Assembly (NCBI GenBank): GCA_041623895.1
Contig: JBFJVZ010000018.1
Location: 1 to 34,953 of the forward strand
DNA from: JBFJVZ01 sp041623895
GTDB lineage: Bacteria > Planctomycetota > Planctomycetia > Pirellulales > Pirellulaceae
Length of the DNA: 34,953 bases
Direction of reading: 5' to 3'
Shown here: piece after piece, positions 16,743 through 27,186 of the stretch
Layout of the letters: each line of letters begins with the position of its first letter
Numbering within the stretch: the stretch's first letter is position 1
The notes under the pieces: generated by a model
What the model saw: only the letters and a program-made list of their open reading frames with translations
Databases searched by the model: none
Told to the model about the DNA's origin: nothing
Translations under genes and position numbers: made by a program

Positions 16743-17141
16743 TCAGAAGCAACCCCAGTAGCTGGTGTAGATCGGCGTGTAACAGGTGTAGACCGGACGG
16801 TACACGCGAACGGGGTAGTACGTGTACGAGGTGTAATACGGCTGGCAGTAGTTGTAGCTGTAACCGTAGTTGTATCGCACCGTGCTGTATCCGTAGCCGT
16901 AACCGTAACCGATGCGGCGGAAGCAGGCTGCGATCGCATCATCGTCGCTGTTCTCCTCGTCTCCCAACAAGGCGTCCACATCGGCGGCACCAAACTCAGA
17001 TTCGTCCAGGTCCAATGGGGCCTGGACAACTGGGCTGTCGCTGGTGTTGGCCAGCTTCGCTAACAAATTGTCGTCGGCCGTCACCGTGCCGACGACCAAC
17101 AACATGGGGACCACCGAAAATAGGATTCGTTTCAACATCAT
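16743..17141 (-). CDS. Small secreted tyrosine-rich protein
   Basis: A 132-residue protein with a Sec signal peptide (ILFSVVPMLLVVGTVTA, cleavage near residue 22). An acidic middle part (LDLDESEFGAADVDALLGDEENSDDD, residues about 43-68, given here as a range with key Asp and Glu residues) follows. The last 55 residues are dominated by Tyr with Gly, Thr, Pro and three Cys, containing GYGYGYSTVRYNYGYSYNY. The start has two adjacent ATG codons (17141 and 17138) behind a GGAG site. The tail resembles structural or adhesive extracellular proteins with aromatic repeats. I know of similar short Tyr-rich secreted proteins in planctomycetes but cannot name a family or function. Confidence 0.65.
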   Translation of the reverse strand: MMLKRILFSVVPMLLVVGTVTADDNLLAKLANTSDSPVVQAPLDLDESEFGAADVDALLGDEENSDDDAIAACFRRIGYGYGYGYSTVRYNYGYSYNYCQPYYTSYTYYPVRVYRPVYTCYTPIYTSYWGCF

Positions 17142-17700
17142 TTCGTCTCCGCTTTGGCAGATTTCGATTGGAAAGGACGCGGAGAGTCTGCCGTCTCACC
17201 GTTTCCACGTGTTTGCTGACTAAGCAGCAAAGCGTCGGGTAACGAAGAGTGTTACGGCCGTTTCGTTTTTTTCTCCCCCTCACACAACGCCGTTAAGGAT
17301 TCCTGGTAGCCGGATTCGCCAGAATTCGGGCGCCGTCCACGATACAACCGAAGTCTGGCGACTCCGGCTACGAAGAACAGCCCGTGTAACACGAACAAGA
17401 AACGCTTAACGGCGTTGGGAGAAGGGTGCCAGAACGGAATGTGAGTGAGCACACCGAAGGCAGAAACCGCGTATTGATTCGTGCTGGCGGTTGCATCGTC
17501 CGCACGTACTTGCCGATTCCAGTAACCCGCGTCGGTCTTTTTCTCCGAAGCGTCGAAACAAGGTCGTTGTCGCTGGCGGAATGGTTCGCGAAGACAGTTT
17601 TCATTTCCAACTCTCAGGTTCCAAGTCGTCTTCGGAATCTCAAATCTAAGAATTTCAGATTTGAAACCCGGATCTTCGAAACCTCAAACCTCGCACCTAC
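17142..17700. other. 559-base gene-free space with composite palindromic element
   Basis: No credible gene is seen; short open frames here run across the palindromes and have no family look. The space holds the composite inverted repeat at 17285-17417 (listed separately). A short AT-rich hairpin TCAAATCT/AGATTTGA (17640-17647 with 17657-17664) lies just beyond the stop of the VWA gene on its strand and might help terminate it, though no T-tract follows. Confidence 0.5.
17285..17417. repeat. Composite inverted repeat: outer 13-bp arms around a GTAG-headed pair
   Basis: The outer arms CAACGCCGTTAAG (17285-17297) and its exact reverse complement (17405-17417) enclose two 24-base GTAG-headed units facing each other: 17306-17329 on the plus strand and 17348-17371 on the minus strand. 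Each unit is GTAG plus a 7-bp stem and the loop CGCCAG. The stems are CCGGATT/AATTCGG and CCGGAGT/ACTTCGG. This is the two-unit, head-outward layout of REP-type elements (BIME), here nested in a larger inverted repeat. Confidence 0.65.
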
Positions 17701-20016
17701 TCAAGCCAGGCCCCATCTGCGACGGAGCAACCACTCTGCCGACAGACAACCAGTGAACAGCGCGAATAATATCCAGCCGCTGATCGGGCCGTCTCCCAAG
17801 CGGTATTTTTCGATAATCGGCGTCTCGGCTTGGCGACGACGGCTGGCGACTGTCTCAATCAGTGCTTCGACTTCATCGGCAGTGAACGCTGCCCCGCCGT
17901 GGTCCGCCGTGATCTCGGCCAACTGACGCAAATAGACGGGGTCGGCCATCGGTTGAGCGAGTTCCCGACTTTCGTCGACCGCTTGGAAGGCGAGTTCAGC
18001 GGGTTGGATGGAATCACTTGCCTGGGCCGAACGCACTCGCAAGCGATAGAAGCCCGGTTCCAGCTTTGGGATCATTCCTTTGATTGCGGTTGCCCCGGCT
18101 CCCTCGGTGCTCTCGGTGCTGAATGCGACAGCGGTGGCAACGTCATTGGCATCGATGATCTCGGCGACGAGTTCCCGTTGCGGGGCATTTTCATCGACGC
18201 TACCAACGCGCGCGCGAAACTCCGGTGGGTTCTCGATGGCAAAGCGTCGTGCATCGAGCTCCAAAACGATTCGGTCGCCGCCGGTTTCTTCGCGTGAGAG
18301 TAGCCATAGCATGGTTTGTCGCCAAAACCGCCGATGCATCTCGCTCTTGCCATCGCGCCACCATCGCCAGGTGGAATCAAAGGCCAACGAAGCGACTCGT
18401 CCGCGTCCGTATTCGCCAACAACCATCAATGGCTGCTGGTCGGCGGTCTGCAGCAGCACTTCAACTCCCGGGGCGACTTTTGCGCCGACCAGGCGGTTGG
18501 CGCCCGTCAACGGCGGTAGCTGCCGCCAGACGGAAGGCGGATCCTGGCCACCGAGATCGGTGATGGGGTGTGCCCGCCGCAATTGGATGGGCAGCGGACC
18601 GGGAATGTGCGCCTCGTTGTCACCGCCAGGCGGTCGGGGAGAATTAACGTCGCGACGGCGTGACGGATCCATTCGAATCGGCAAGACGTCGGCCAGGGGT
18701 GAGTCGGCGTATCCACCGCTGCCATAGGCTTGATATCCGCCAAGCGTGATCAACCCGGCACCTTGAGCGACTGTTTCGGCAAGTTCCTGTAGTTGATCGT
18801 CGCCCAGTGCCGCGGCGTCCAGATCACCAATGATGTAAATATCGAACTTACCGGGTTGTAACCAGTCGTCCAGATCCACGGGCCATCTGCGATCTCTGCG
18901 TATCCACTTGAAGCGAAGATCCAGATCGGGAAATCTGCGAAGCGCGCGTCGCAAGAAAGTTTGCTCGGGCCGTAAGGTTCCTTCCAGAAACAGAATTCGG
19001 CCGCCACCCTCGCGAATATCGACAAACGCGGTTTGCCGATTGTTGCCGGTGACCAATTCGCCCGACTGCTTGACCGCTTCGACTTCCAAACGATACGCCC
19101 CGGGTTTGGGAGCGATCAAGGGAATGACCATGCCGACCAGTTCGTCGGACGCTTCTGCGATGATTGACCGATCGGCCGCATCGCTGCGATTGCCCTCGGT
19201 GTCGATCCAGGTCAATCGTACCGGTACTTCCACGCCGGCCAGCCCGCGAGCGAGAAGCTGGAACGAGACATCAAATTCATTGCCGGCAAACAACTGAAAA
19301 CTGTCGTCCAACCCCTCGATTGCGGCATCCCGGCTTTCCAACGCACCTCCGGCAGGCCCGATGGGGATCGACCAAAACGGGACGCCCATTGCATTGAAAG
19401 TCTCCACCGTACGCTGGGCGCCAAGTGCTTGCGTGTTGACACGATCGCGATCATTTGGGTTGGTCGCTGCCAGCGGCGCCGTGTGCCGGCCGTCACCCAT
19501 GAAGACAACACCGGCCAACGGATTGGCGCCGGCCGCTTGCAGCGAAAATGCCACGGCCTGTGAAAGATCCGTCAAGTCGCCTTCGGGGCGGAATTCGTCC
19601 AAACCATCAACGCCAGCGTCCGCCATCATCCGCGGCGCGCGATCGTAGCCGACTAACTGCACGTCCAGCGTCTCCTGAAATTGTTTCAGACCCTCCGCCA
19701 GTTGCCGCCAGGCTTTCACTTGCGTCGTCCAACGGTCTGTTGATTCGTTATCCGGCAACGTCATGCTGCGCGATAAATCGACGGCAACCACCAAGGTCGC
19801 ATCAGCGGGGCGTTTATCGGTACGAATGATCGATGGTCGAAATACGACTAACAACAGTGCTATGGCAGCGATGCTGCGCAACAGGATCAACACCCGCCGG
19901 TGTCCAGGGTTCGCGGTTGGCGGCGTAAACACCGCGACCACGATCACGACGGCGGCCGCAGCAGCCAAGGCGACCAAAATGGAGCCATACATCGGTTCGA
20001 GCGCAAACGAATTCAT
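17701..20016 (-). CDS. Membrane VWA-domain and GATase1-like protein
   Basis: A 771-residue protein with two N-terminal helices (about 12-32 and 42-60) and one C-terminal helix (about 745-762). A von Willebrand A domain follows the second helix; its metal site MIDAS begins with DLSRSM near residue 79. Further on there is a class I glutamine-amidotransferase-like fold (about 355-600, LFLEGTLRPEQTFL and LITLGGYQAYGSGG) of the type found in such large planctomycete proteins; a catalytic Cys-His-Glu triad is not evident. The large extracytoplasmic part is the last member of the MoxR/DUF58/BatA cluster. Its start overlaps the stop of the preceding gene by 4 bases (ATGA), which implies coupling. Role: probably a surface complex managed by the MoxR ATPase; the exact function is unknown. 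Confidence 0.8.
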   Translation of the reverse strand: MNSFALEPMYGSILVALAAAAAVVIVVAVFTPPTANPGHRRVLILLRSIAAIALLLVVFRPSIIRTDKRPADATLVVAVDLSRSMTLPDNESTDRWTTQVKAWRQLAEGLKQFQETLDVQLVGYDRAPRMMADAGVDGLDEFRPEGDLTDLSQAVAFSLQAAGANPLAGVVFMGDGRHTAPLAATNPNDRDRVNTQALGAQRTVETFNAMGVPFWSIPIGPAGGALESRDAAIEGLDDSFQLFAGNEFDVSFQLLARGLAGVEVPVRLTWIDTEGNRSDAADRSIIAEASDELVGMVIPLIAPKPGAYRLEVEAVKQSGELVTGNNRQTAFVDIREGGGRILFLEGTLRPEQTFLRRALRRFPDLDLRFKWIRRDRRWPVDLDDWLQPGKFDIYIIGDLDAAALGDDQLQELAETVAQGAGLITLGGYQAYGSGGYADSPLADVLPIRMDPSRRRDVNSPRPPGGDNEAHIPGPLPIQLRRAHPITDLGGQDPPSVWRQLPPLTGANRLVGAKVAPGVEVLLQTADQQPLMVVGEYGRGRVASLAFDSTWRWWRDGKSEMHRRFWRQTMLWLLSREETGGDRIVLELDARRFAIENPPEFRARVGSVDENAPQRELVAEIIDANDVATAVAFSTESTEGAGATAIKGMIPKLEPGFYRLRVRSAQASDSIQPAELAFQAVDESRELAQPMADPVYLRQLAEITADHGGAAFTADEVEALIETVASRRRQAETPIIEKYRLGDGPISGWILFALFTGCLSAEWLLRRRWGLA

Positions 20017-22427
20017 GCTGCTTTCGCGCTCCCGATCGATGTTTGATCCGTGCTGATTCTGCGTGATCGATAAAACCGGTTGGCCAGGATTTGCTCTAAC
20101 AAGAACACGGCGAGCACCAGCAACATCAGCGGCGATCGCAACGACACGCGGTTGGCACTGCGGATTTCGGCAAGCTCGATTTCATCTCGATTGGTGACCA
20201 GGTTGTATGCTCCGGCGCCGAACCATTCACTCAGTTGTGTCGGTTCAATCCGCTCCGTGCTGGTCGCAGCAGGGGGTAGATTAACGGAAAACCCGAGGTT
20301 CCTTCCGGCGCCGCGGAGCCAATACGTGCCGGATCGGGTGACGTCGCCAACGACCACGCGAGACTGGTTTTGCGGGACATTGATCGGCACTGGAGCGGTG
20401 TCACCCGGCGGAAACAATTGCAGCCGCCGTGACTCGGCATCCTGGTCGCTGTCCGCTTCCGGCAACTGGACAACTTGAGGCCGACCGACGATCGACATCC
20501 AATTCTCCGCACCTCGCTTGGTGAGTCTCTCGACGATGTTCCGCACCAAAAAGAAGGCGGGCCAGGCATCGCTGCCGAACAAATCGTTCCAATCGTTGTT
20601 GGGATCAGCCAAATCGGGTAACGGCGTTGTGGTGATGATCACATGCCCCGTCACGGACTCGCTGGAAATCGTTCGTTCCAATAATGCAGGATGCGGTGTT
20701 CCAGCGTAACGCATCAGCATCTTGTATGGCTCATCCACTTCGGTTTGCCAGTACTGCTGGACGCGATACAGATTCCACGGCACGCCACCGGGAATCTCCG
20801 TCAAAGGTGCAAGCACCGGATGTGTCAACCTGAGCGGCTGCAAGAACGTGTGCGGCGGCGGTGATCTCCAACGACGAACCAGCGGTGGCAGCCAATCCGA
20901 CGCTAGCGGTTCATCACCGGCGGCAGCTCCGAGACAAATCAGTATTCCACCGCCACCGCCGGCGAACTGCTGCAACGCGTTATCGGAAATCACATCTCGG
21001 GGCGGATCAAGTAGCAAAATCGCGTCGAAATCCGCGAGCCGAACGACGGGCAAGTCAGCGTAGGTGATTCGTTCCACGGAATACTCCGCGGCTGCTTCAT
21101 CGATCGGGAATGGCGCCGCGTTGATCGCCAGATCGATACTACGTGCTTCGTCAGCATTGTCCGCAACCAACAGAACTCGCGATGGGGTCAGAACCTGCAC
21201 CGTAAAGTGACGAACGTCATCCAACGCCAGCGCGTCATCGCCAATCAGTCGAACCACACCATGATGGGATCCTACTTCCAGCGGAGGAATCGTCATTTTT
21301 AATTCGCTGGACCCAGCCGGAGCGATTTGCACGCTGGTTCGATCAACACTTTTCAAACGAGGTCGCTGAACAACGCCGTTGCGGATGATGGGCAGTGTCG
21401 GATCATCCTCGTAGAGACCCAGTTCAGCGGTAACAGGCAGCGGAATATTTTCTTCGCTTTCGAGCAACTCCAATGTCACCGCGACCGTCACGGGGCTACC
21501 GCGAGGCGGCGTGGCATCGACCAGCCGCGGTAATGATAAGGTTCGATTGGTGCCACTGAATTCACCCAGATCGAAAACCGAAAACTGGATTTGCGGCGAC
21601 TCAGCCAGCAAAGTTACCAACGCAGGATCTGACAAATCGGTGTGCCACGTGGATCGGGCAAGGTCGCTGATCACCAAGACTTGCCTGCTTTCCAGATCGC
21701 TGGTTCGCACTAAGCGAATCGCGGAGTCGATCTTGGCCGAGATTGGCGATGTAACTTCGATCGCGCGCAGCTGATCGACTTTGGAAACCGCGCTGGCCAA
21801 ATCAAGCGAGAAGGCAGCAGGAGTTCCCGAGCGATCGATGATGGCGATGCGGCTGGTCGGGGGCACGCGGGTCACCATCCAGGTAGCAATTTCTTTCATC
21901 CGCGTCAGGTGATCATCATCGACCGTCTTCCAGGCGGACGTTGGCGCGTTATCCAGTACAATCGCGATCGCGACGGGAGCTGCTTCATCAATGGTCGGCT
22001 GCGGACCGGAAGCATACGCGTATCCGCCCCACAGCAAAGCGGTCAACAGTGCCACCGCAGCGGCGGCAGCCAGTGAATGAATCAGCAAACGCGGCAAGTC
22101 GCGATACAGGGCCACGGTTGCCATCACCAGTAAAGCGACGCCCAACACCATGATCAGGGCAATGGTCAACCAGGTTAAGGAAAGCGAACGGTGAATCATC
22201 GGACGAGCCAGCGCGACAGCCAGTGCGGCCAGGGCCGTGATTCGCAGCGCCAACAGCCACCAGCGTCGCACCCGCAGCTTGCTGCGATTGGTTTCCAGGC
22301 GTTTTGTCAGAAACAGGACCGACGGAAAAACGACTCGCCGCGGTTCGCGTTTGGCGATCAAATGCAGCACGATCGGCACAGCAATCGCCGTCAAGCCGAA
22401 GATCAGTGATGCGTTCAGAAATGTCAC
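20013..22427 (-). CDS. BatA N-terminal domain membrane protein
   Basis: An 804-residue protein beginning with the BatA/aerotolerance N-terminal domain: MTFLNASLIFGLTAIAVPIV, then LHLIAKREPRRVVFPSVLFL and the RRWWLLALRITALAALA helix. Two or three more helices lie at about 85-140, and one near the C-terminus (about 775-793). The large extracytoplasmic part contains a VWA-like fold without a full MIDAS (AIAIVLDNAPTSAW) and a GATase-like segment (DAILLLDPPRDVISDNALQQF). It follows DUF58 by 14 bases and overlaps the VWA gene by 4 bases. In other bacteria BatA-type proteins act with MoxR at the membrane, linked to stress tolerance or periplasmic maturation; here that role is inferred. Confidence 0.82.
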   Translation of the reverse strand: MTFLNASLIFGLTAIAVPIVLHLIAKREPRRVVFPSVLFLTKRLETNRSKLRVRRWWLLALRITALAALAVALARPMIHRSLSLTWLTIALIMVLGVALLVMATVALYRDLPRLLIHSLAAAAAVALLTALLWGGYAYASGPQPTIDEAAPVAIAIVLDNAPTSAWKTVDDDHLTRMKEIATWMVTRVPPTSRIAIIDRSGTPAAFSLDLASAVSKVDQLRAIEVTSPISAKIDSAIRLVRTSDLESRQVLVISDLARSTWHTDLSDPALVTLLAESPQIQFSVFDLGEFSGTNRTLSLPRLVDATPPRGSPVTVAVTLELLESEENIPLPVTAELGLYEDDPTLPIIRNGVVQRPRLKSVDRTSVQIAPAGSSELKMTIPPLEVGSHHGVVRLIGDDALALDDVRHFTVQVLTPSRVLLVADNADEARSIDLAINAAPFPIDEAAAEYSVERITYADLPVVRLADFDAILLLDPPRDVISDNALQQFAGGGGGILICLGAAAGDEPLASDWLPPLVRRWRSPPPHTFLQPLRLTHPVLAPLTEIPGGVPWNLYRVQQYWQTEVDEPYKMLMRYAGTPHPALLERTISSESVTGHVIITTTPLPDLADPNNDWNDLFGSDAWPAFFLVRNIVERLTKRGAENWMSIVGRPQVVQLPEADSDQDAESRRLQLFPPGDTAPVPINVPQNQSRVVVGDVTRSGTYWLRGAGRNLGFSVNLPPAATSTERIEPTQLSEWFGAGAYNLVTNRDEIELAEIRSANRVSLRSPLMLLVLAVFLLEQILANRFYRSRRISTDQTSIGSAKAA

Positions 22428-22441
22428 AGGATTGCGATTCG

Positions 22442-23344
22442 CTAAAACCGACTTTGGCGTTGCAACAAGTACTCCGTCAGCGCTGTGTCAAACGGCATGC
22501 TGGTATCCAACGGTACGTAATCGATTCTCAAGTGGTTGCAACCTTCGCGATATTGCTGGCAAAATTCTTCCAGCTGCCGGAGGTAATCCTCCCGGAATCC
22601 GGTCGCATCGACGGTCACCGTTTCACCGGACTCAGAATCCTCGAACTGAACGGGACCCTCATAGGGAAAACTCACTTCGGCTTCGTCCATCACATGAAAG
22701 ACGATCACATCGTTACCGCCGTGTCGCAGTCGCGCCAGCGCAGCGATGACTTCCTCCGGTCCCTGGTTTTCATGGCTGGGCAACAGATCGGAGAACAAGA
22801 TCACCAGGGCGTGCTGCTTAAGCATCGCTGCAACCTGGGAAATACAGGCGGGCAGATCAGTGTTGCCGGCTGGCTTGAGCCGTGACAGATGGGCGAGCAC
22901 ATCACCGAGGTGCCCGCGTCGGCTGCGGGCCGGCAGCGCCGCGTGAACATGATCATCAAAGGTGATCAATCCGACCGGGTCTTGCTGCATATTCATCAGG
23001 TAAGTCAACGCTGCTGCCAGGCAAGTTGAATACTCAAACTTGGTCATCGACTGGCTTTCGGTAAACCCCATCGATGTCGACATGTCGATCAGCAGGTACG
23101 CGGTCAGATTTGTTTCCGACTCGAACCGCTTGACGTAGTACTTGTCGGTTTTCGCGTAAACCAGCCAGTCGATCAACTTTGGGTCGTCGCCCCGGTTGTA
23201 ACGCCGATGTTCGCTGAATTGGACGGAGAAACCGTGATAAGGGCTGGTGTGCAGTCCTTGCAGGAATCCGCGGACCACCATGCGAGCGCGGAGATCCAGC
23301 CGCTTGATTTGTTGCAGCGATTCGGGTGACAGCAACGCGGACAT
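22442..23344 (-). CDS. DUF58 protein of MoxR operon
   Basis: A 300-residue protein with the DUF58 signature SEHRRYNRGDDPKLIDW (about residues 48-64), followed by KTDKYYVKRFE and a VWA-like segment with DMSTSMGF near residue 90. This pair is typical of proteins encoded next to MoxR ATPases. The ATG at 23344 is preferred because MSALLSPESLQQIKRLDLRAR is the normal start of this family; the frame extends further to 23425 with no family look. It lies between moxR (149-base gap) and the BatA-domain gene (14 bases). It probably acts as an adapter or chaperone client link between the ATPase and the membrane proteins. Confidence 0.88.
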   Translation of the reverse strand: MSALLSPESLQQIKRLDLRARMVVRGFLQGLHTSPYHGFSVQFSEHRRYNRGDDPKLIDWLVYAKTDKYYVKRFESETNLTAYLLIDMSTSMGFTESQSMTKFEYSTCLAAALTYLMNMQQDPVGLITFDDHVHAALPARSRRGHLGDVLAHLSRLKPAGNTDLPACISQVAAMLKQHALVILFSDLLPSHENQGPEEVIAALARLRHGGNDVIVFHVMDEAEVSFPYEGPVQFEDSESGETVTVDATGFREDYLRQLEEFCQQYREGCNHLRIDYVPLDTSMPFDTALTEYLLQRQSRF

Positions 23345-23447
23345 GGATAAGTCTTGGCACGAAGTTGGGAAGTGGATGTCGGAAGACTTCAGAAAAAACA
23401 ATTCCTGCGGCAGCAGTCGAATCAACGATCAACGGTTCGCGCCGCGT

Positions 23448-23471
23448 GGGAACTCTGGCGAGTTCCGCTAC
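23448..23471 (-). repeat. Single GTAG-headed palindromic unit inside the MoxR operon
   Basis: On the minus strand this 24-base unit reads GTAG, then stem CGGAACT, loop CGCCAG, stem AGTTCCC. Same length, head and loop as the two units at 17306-17329 and 17348-17371, but different stem bases that still pair. It lies in the 149-base gap between moxR and the DUF58 gene. Confidence 0.55.
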
Positions 23472-23493
23472 AGCAAATCCTCTCGACTCGGTT

Positions 23494-24580
<1,087 letters not shown>

Positions 24581-24582
<2 letters not shown>

Positions 24583-27040
24583 GATTGAAAAGCAACATTC
24601 CTTTGCAGGCGATCGATTGTTCAGGCGCGATCGCACTTTTTGCGCGATCGCTGGCCACTTGGGGCGACACCATCTTAAGCGTGTAAGCGATTCAACGCGA
24701 AAGGGGGTCAGCAAGCTGCGGTGGGCGGCGGTTTTCGCTGTTTTGATCGTGATCCTGCCCGGCCAGCAGGCGGCTGACGCGGCAATCGACGCGGCGCAGG
24801 TGCAGCGGGCCATCGACCGCGGGATCGCTTTTCTCCGCCAAACACAGAACGACCGGGGCGGCTGGGTTGAATTTGGCGGCCAGTCATGCGGACTGTCCTC
24901 GCTGTGCACACTGGCGCTGCTGAACGCGGGCGTCCCACGTGATGATCCTGATATGGCCCGTGCGCTGCGATACCTGCGCGGTTGTACTCCCAATGAGACT
25001 TATTCGGTTGCCCTGCAGACGCTGGTTTACTGCCAGGTGGGCGCCGCAGGTGATTTGCCACGGATTCGTCGCAATGTGAGTGTGCTGGTCGACAGCCAAA
25101 AGCAAGGGGGCTTGGGCCGCCAAGAAGGTGCCTGGGGCTACGGCGGCGGGCGTTCGAGCGGCGATCCTTCCAACGCGCAGTTCGCCATCCTTGCTTTGGG
25201 GGCCGCTCAAGATCGCGGCGTCGAGGTGGAACCGCAAGTTTTCCAGCGGGCACTCAAGTACTGGACGAGTCGTCAAGCTCGCAGCGGTGGCTGGGGCTAC
25301 GGCGGCGGTCAGTCGGTGTCCGGCAGCATGACTTGCGCCGGCGTCGCATCGATCATCATCGCTCGCGGCCGGCTCAGCGGGTTGACTTCTGAAATCGATG
25401 GTGACCAGATTCGCTGTTGCGGCAACCTTGACAATCAACAGGATCCCGTTGCCGCTGGTTTGAATTGGCTGGGGCGATCGTTCAACCTGGAAGTCAATCC
25501 AGGTGGTGGACCGGGGACTTTTTACTATTACCTGTATGCGCTCGAACGCGTCGGACGACTCTCCGGTCGGCGATTCATCGGGCAACACGACTGGTACCGT
25601 GAAGGTGCCGAACGACTACTCGAGTTGCAAGACAATTTTCAGGGTTTCTGGTCGGGAACGGCTTGGGAAGATGATCGCAACATCGCCACCTCGTTCGCAC
25701 TGTTGTTCCTCAGCAAAGGCAAACGCCAAGTCGTCATCGGCCAACTGCGACATGCAGAAAATAATAACCTTTGGCAGCGGCATCCCGATGCGATGCGTCA
25801 GTTGGTACGACATGTGGAGCGTGATTGGGGGCGCGACCTCACCTGGCAAACGGTGGAGAGCGAACGTGCCAAGGTCGCCGATTTATTGCAGACACCGGTC
25901 TTACTGATCAGCGGACAGGGACAATTGCAGCTCGCAGAAACAATTCAGCAGCGTTTGAAGGAATACATTGACCAAGGCGGCACGATTGTTTTTGATGCCG
26001 ACGCGGGCTACGGATGTGGCGATGGGGCAGCCATGGAGGGCAGTGTCAGGAATCTTTGTCAGCAGTGGTTTGATGGGGCGGACTTGCAGCGATTACCGCC
26101 AAGCCACCCGGTGTGGTTCGCCGAACGCAAGGTGGACGTGGATTCGGTCAAGGACGACGAGTGGATCTATGGCGTTCAGGCCTGTTGTCGCACGGCCGTT
26201 TTTTACAGCCCCAAAAGCTTGTCTTGCCGCTGGGAGTTAAGCGACATTCTGTTCCGCCGCGGTGCAGAGTCCGCTGCCGCGCGAGCGCGAATCGAGACGG
26301 CGATCCGCATCGGTCAAAACATCATCGCTTATGCCACAGGTCGTGAATTGAAGGACAAGCTTCAGCAACGAACACTGCTGCAGGGATCGGTTCTGGATAC
26401 CGCCTCGCGGGGGGCGATCCAGCTTGCGATGCTGGGGATCGATGCCGGTGGACAAGAGGCTAGCCGGGCGCTTCCCAACGCCGCGGCGATCATTCGTCAG
26501 CGCGTTGACATCGGGTTGTTGCCGGCAGCGGAGCCGGTGCCGTTTGATCGCGAATCTCTCAAGGAAGTGACCATTCTTTGGATTCATGGACGCACTGAAT
26601 TCGAGCTCAATAACGGGCAACGTGAAGTGCTCCGGGAATTCATCGAGAATGATGGCGTGATCTTGGCCAGCGCGATCTGTGGCAACGAAGCCTTTACCAA
26701 AGCGTTCCGTCGTGAGCTGGGTTTGATCATCCCCGACTCGCCGTTGCTGGCGATGCCGGTAGCACATCCAGCTCTGACACCCGTTTTCGACGGCTACGAT
26801 ATCCGCTCGGTGACGATCCGAACCCCGAAAAACACCGGCTCGGGCCAAACATTTGCTCGACGTTCTGGATCACCGATTCTGGAAATGGCGGTGATGGATG
26901 ATGCCGCTGCCGTCTTCTTTTCGCCGTTGGACTTGAGCTGCGCTCTGGAAAGCCAGAATTCGGTGCAATGTCCGGGGTACAGCACCGAGGATGCGGCAAA
27001 GATCGTGACCAATCTGATCCTGTTCGCCCTGCAGCAGTAG
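24581..27040 (+). CDS. Squalene-cyclase-fold and DUF4159 protein
   Basis: An 819-residue protein by the ATG at 24581; the true start is uncertain. A probable signal or anchor (LRWAAVFAVLIVILPG) begins about residue 45, and residues 1-40 are unusually Arg-rich, so a downstream non-ATG start (for example TTG at 24659) may be real. Residues about 70-420 carry alpha/alpha-toroid repeats of the squalene-cyclase or prenyltransferase fold (IAFLRQTQNDRGGW, GAWGYGGG, GGWGYGGGQ). The C-terminal half has two related GATase-like units of DUF4159 type (ending VFYSPKSLSCRWEL and VFFSPLDLSCALES), suggesting duplication. There is no cyclase catalytic motif to see; a structural or binding role is likely. It faces the MoxR operon, a pairing I associate with planctomycetes. 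Confidence 0.75.
24609..24651. promoter_or_regulatory. Three GCGATCG motifs near the MoxR/DUF4159 divergent starts
   Basis: GCGATCG occurs at 24609, 24627 and 24644, spaced 18 and 17 bases. The second and third are part of two identical GCGCGATCGC palindromes (24625-24634 and 24642-24651) separated by ACTTTTT. The spacing and symmetry would fit operator sites in a divergent promoter, but the motif falls inside the reading frame if the plus gene starts at 24581. Confidence 0.25.
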
Positions 27041-27044
27041 CGAA

Positions 27045-27071
27045 AGCTGAAAAAAACCTTGCTTTTCAGCT
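27045..27071 (+). terminator. Hairpin after the DUF4159 gene
   Basis: AGCTGAAAA (27045-27053) pairs with TTTTCAGCT (27063-27071) across a 9-base loop, starting 4 bases after the stop codon. It ends in no T-tract on the plus strand, so it may be a weak terminator or a stability hairpin. Confidence 0.35.
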
Positions 27072-27186
27072 CGTCCGCGAAACCCTGTGACTGGGGACCG
27101 GTTTCATGATTAGCACGGCGATTTTCCGCCCCTGGCCTGAAAAGTACGGGTCAGTTTCTTGTCAGTCCCTTCGGAACAACGAATCA

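Noticed and set aside
17252..17452. 66-codon frame in the 17.1-17.7 kb spacer
   Set aside because: It runs straight through the composite inverted repeat and its sequence follows the palindromes, so it is not evidence of a gene.
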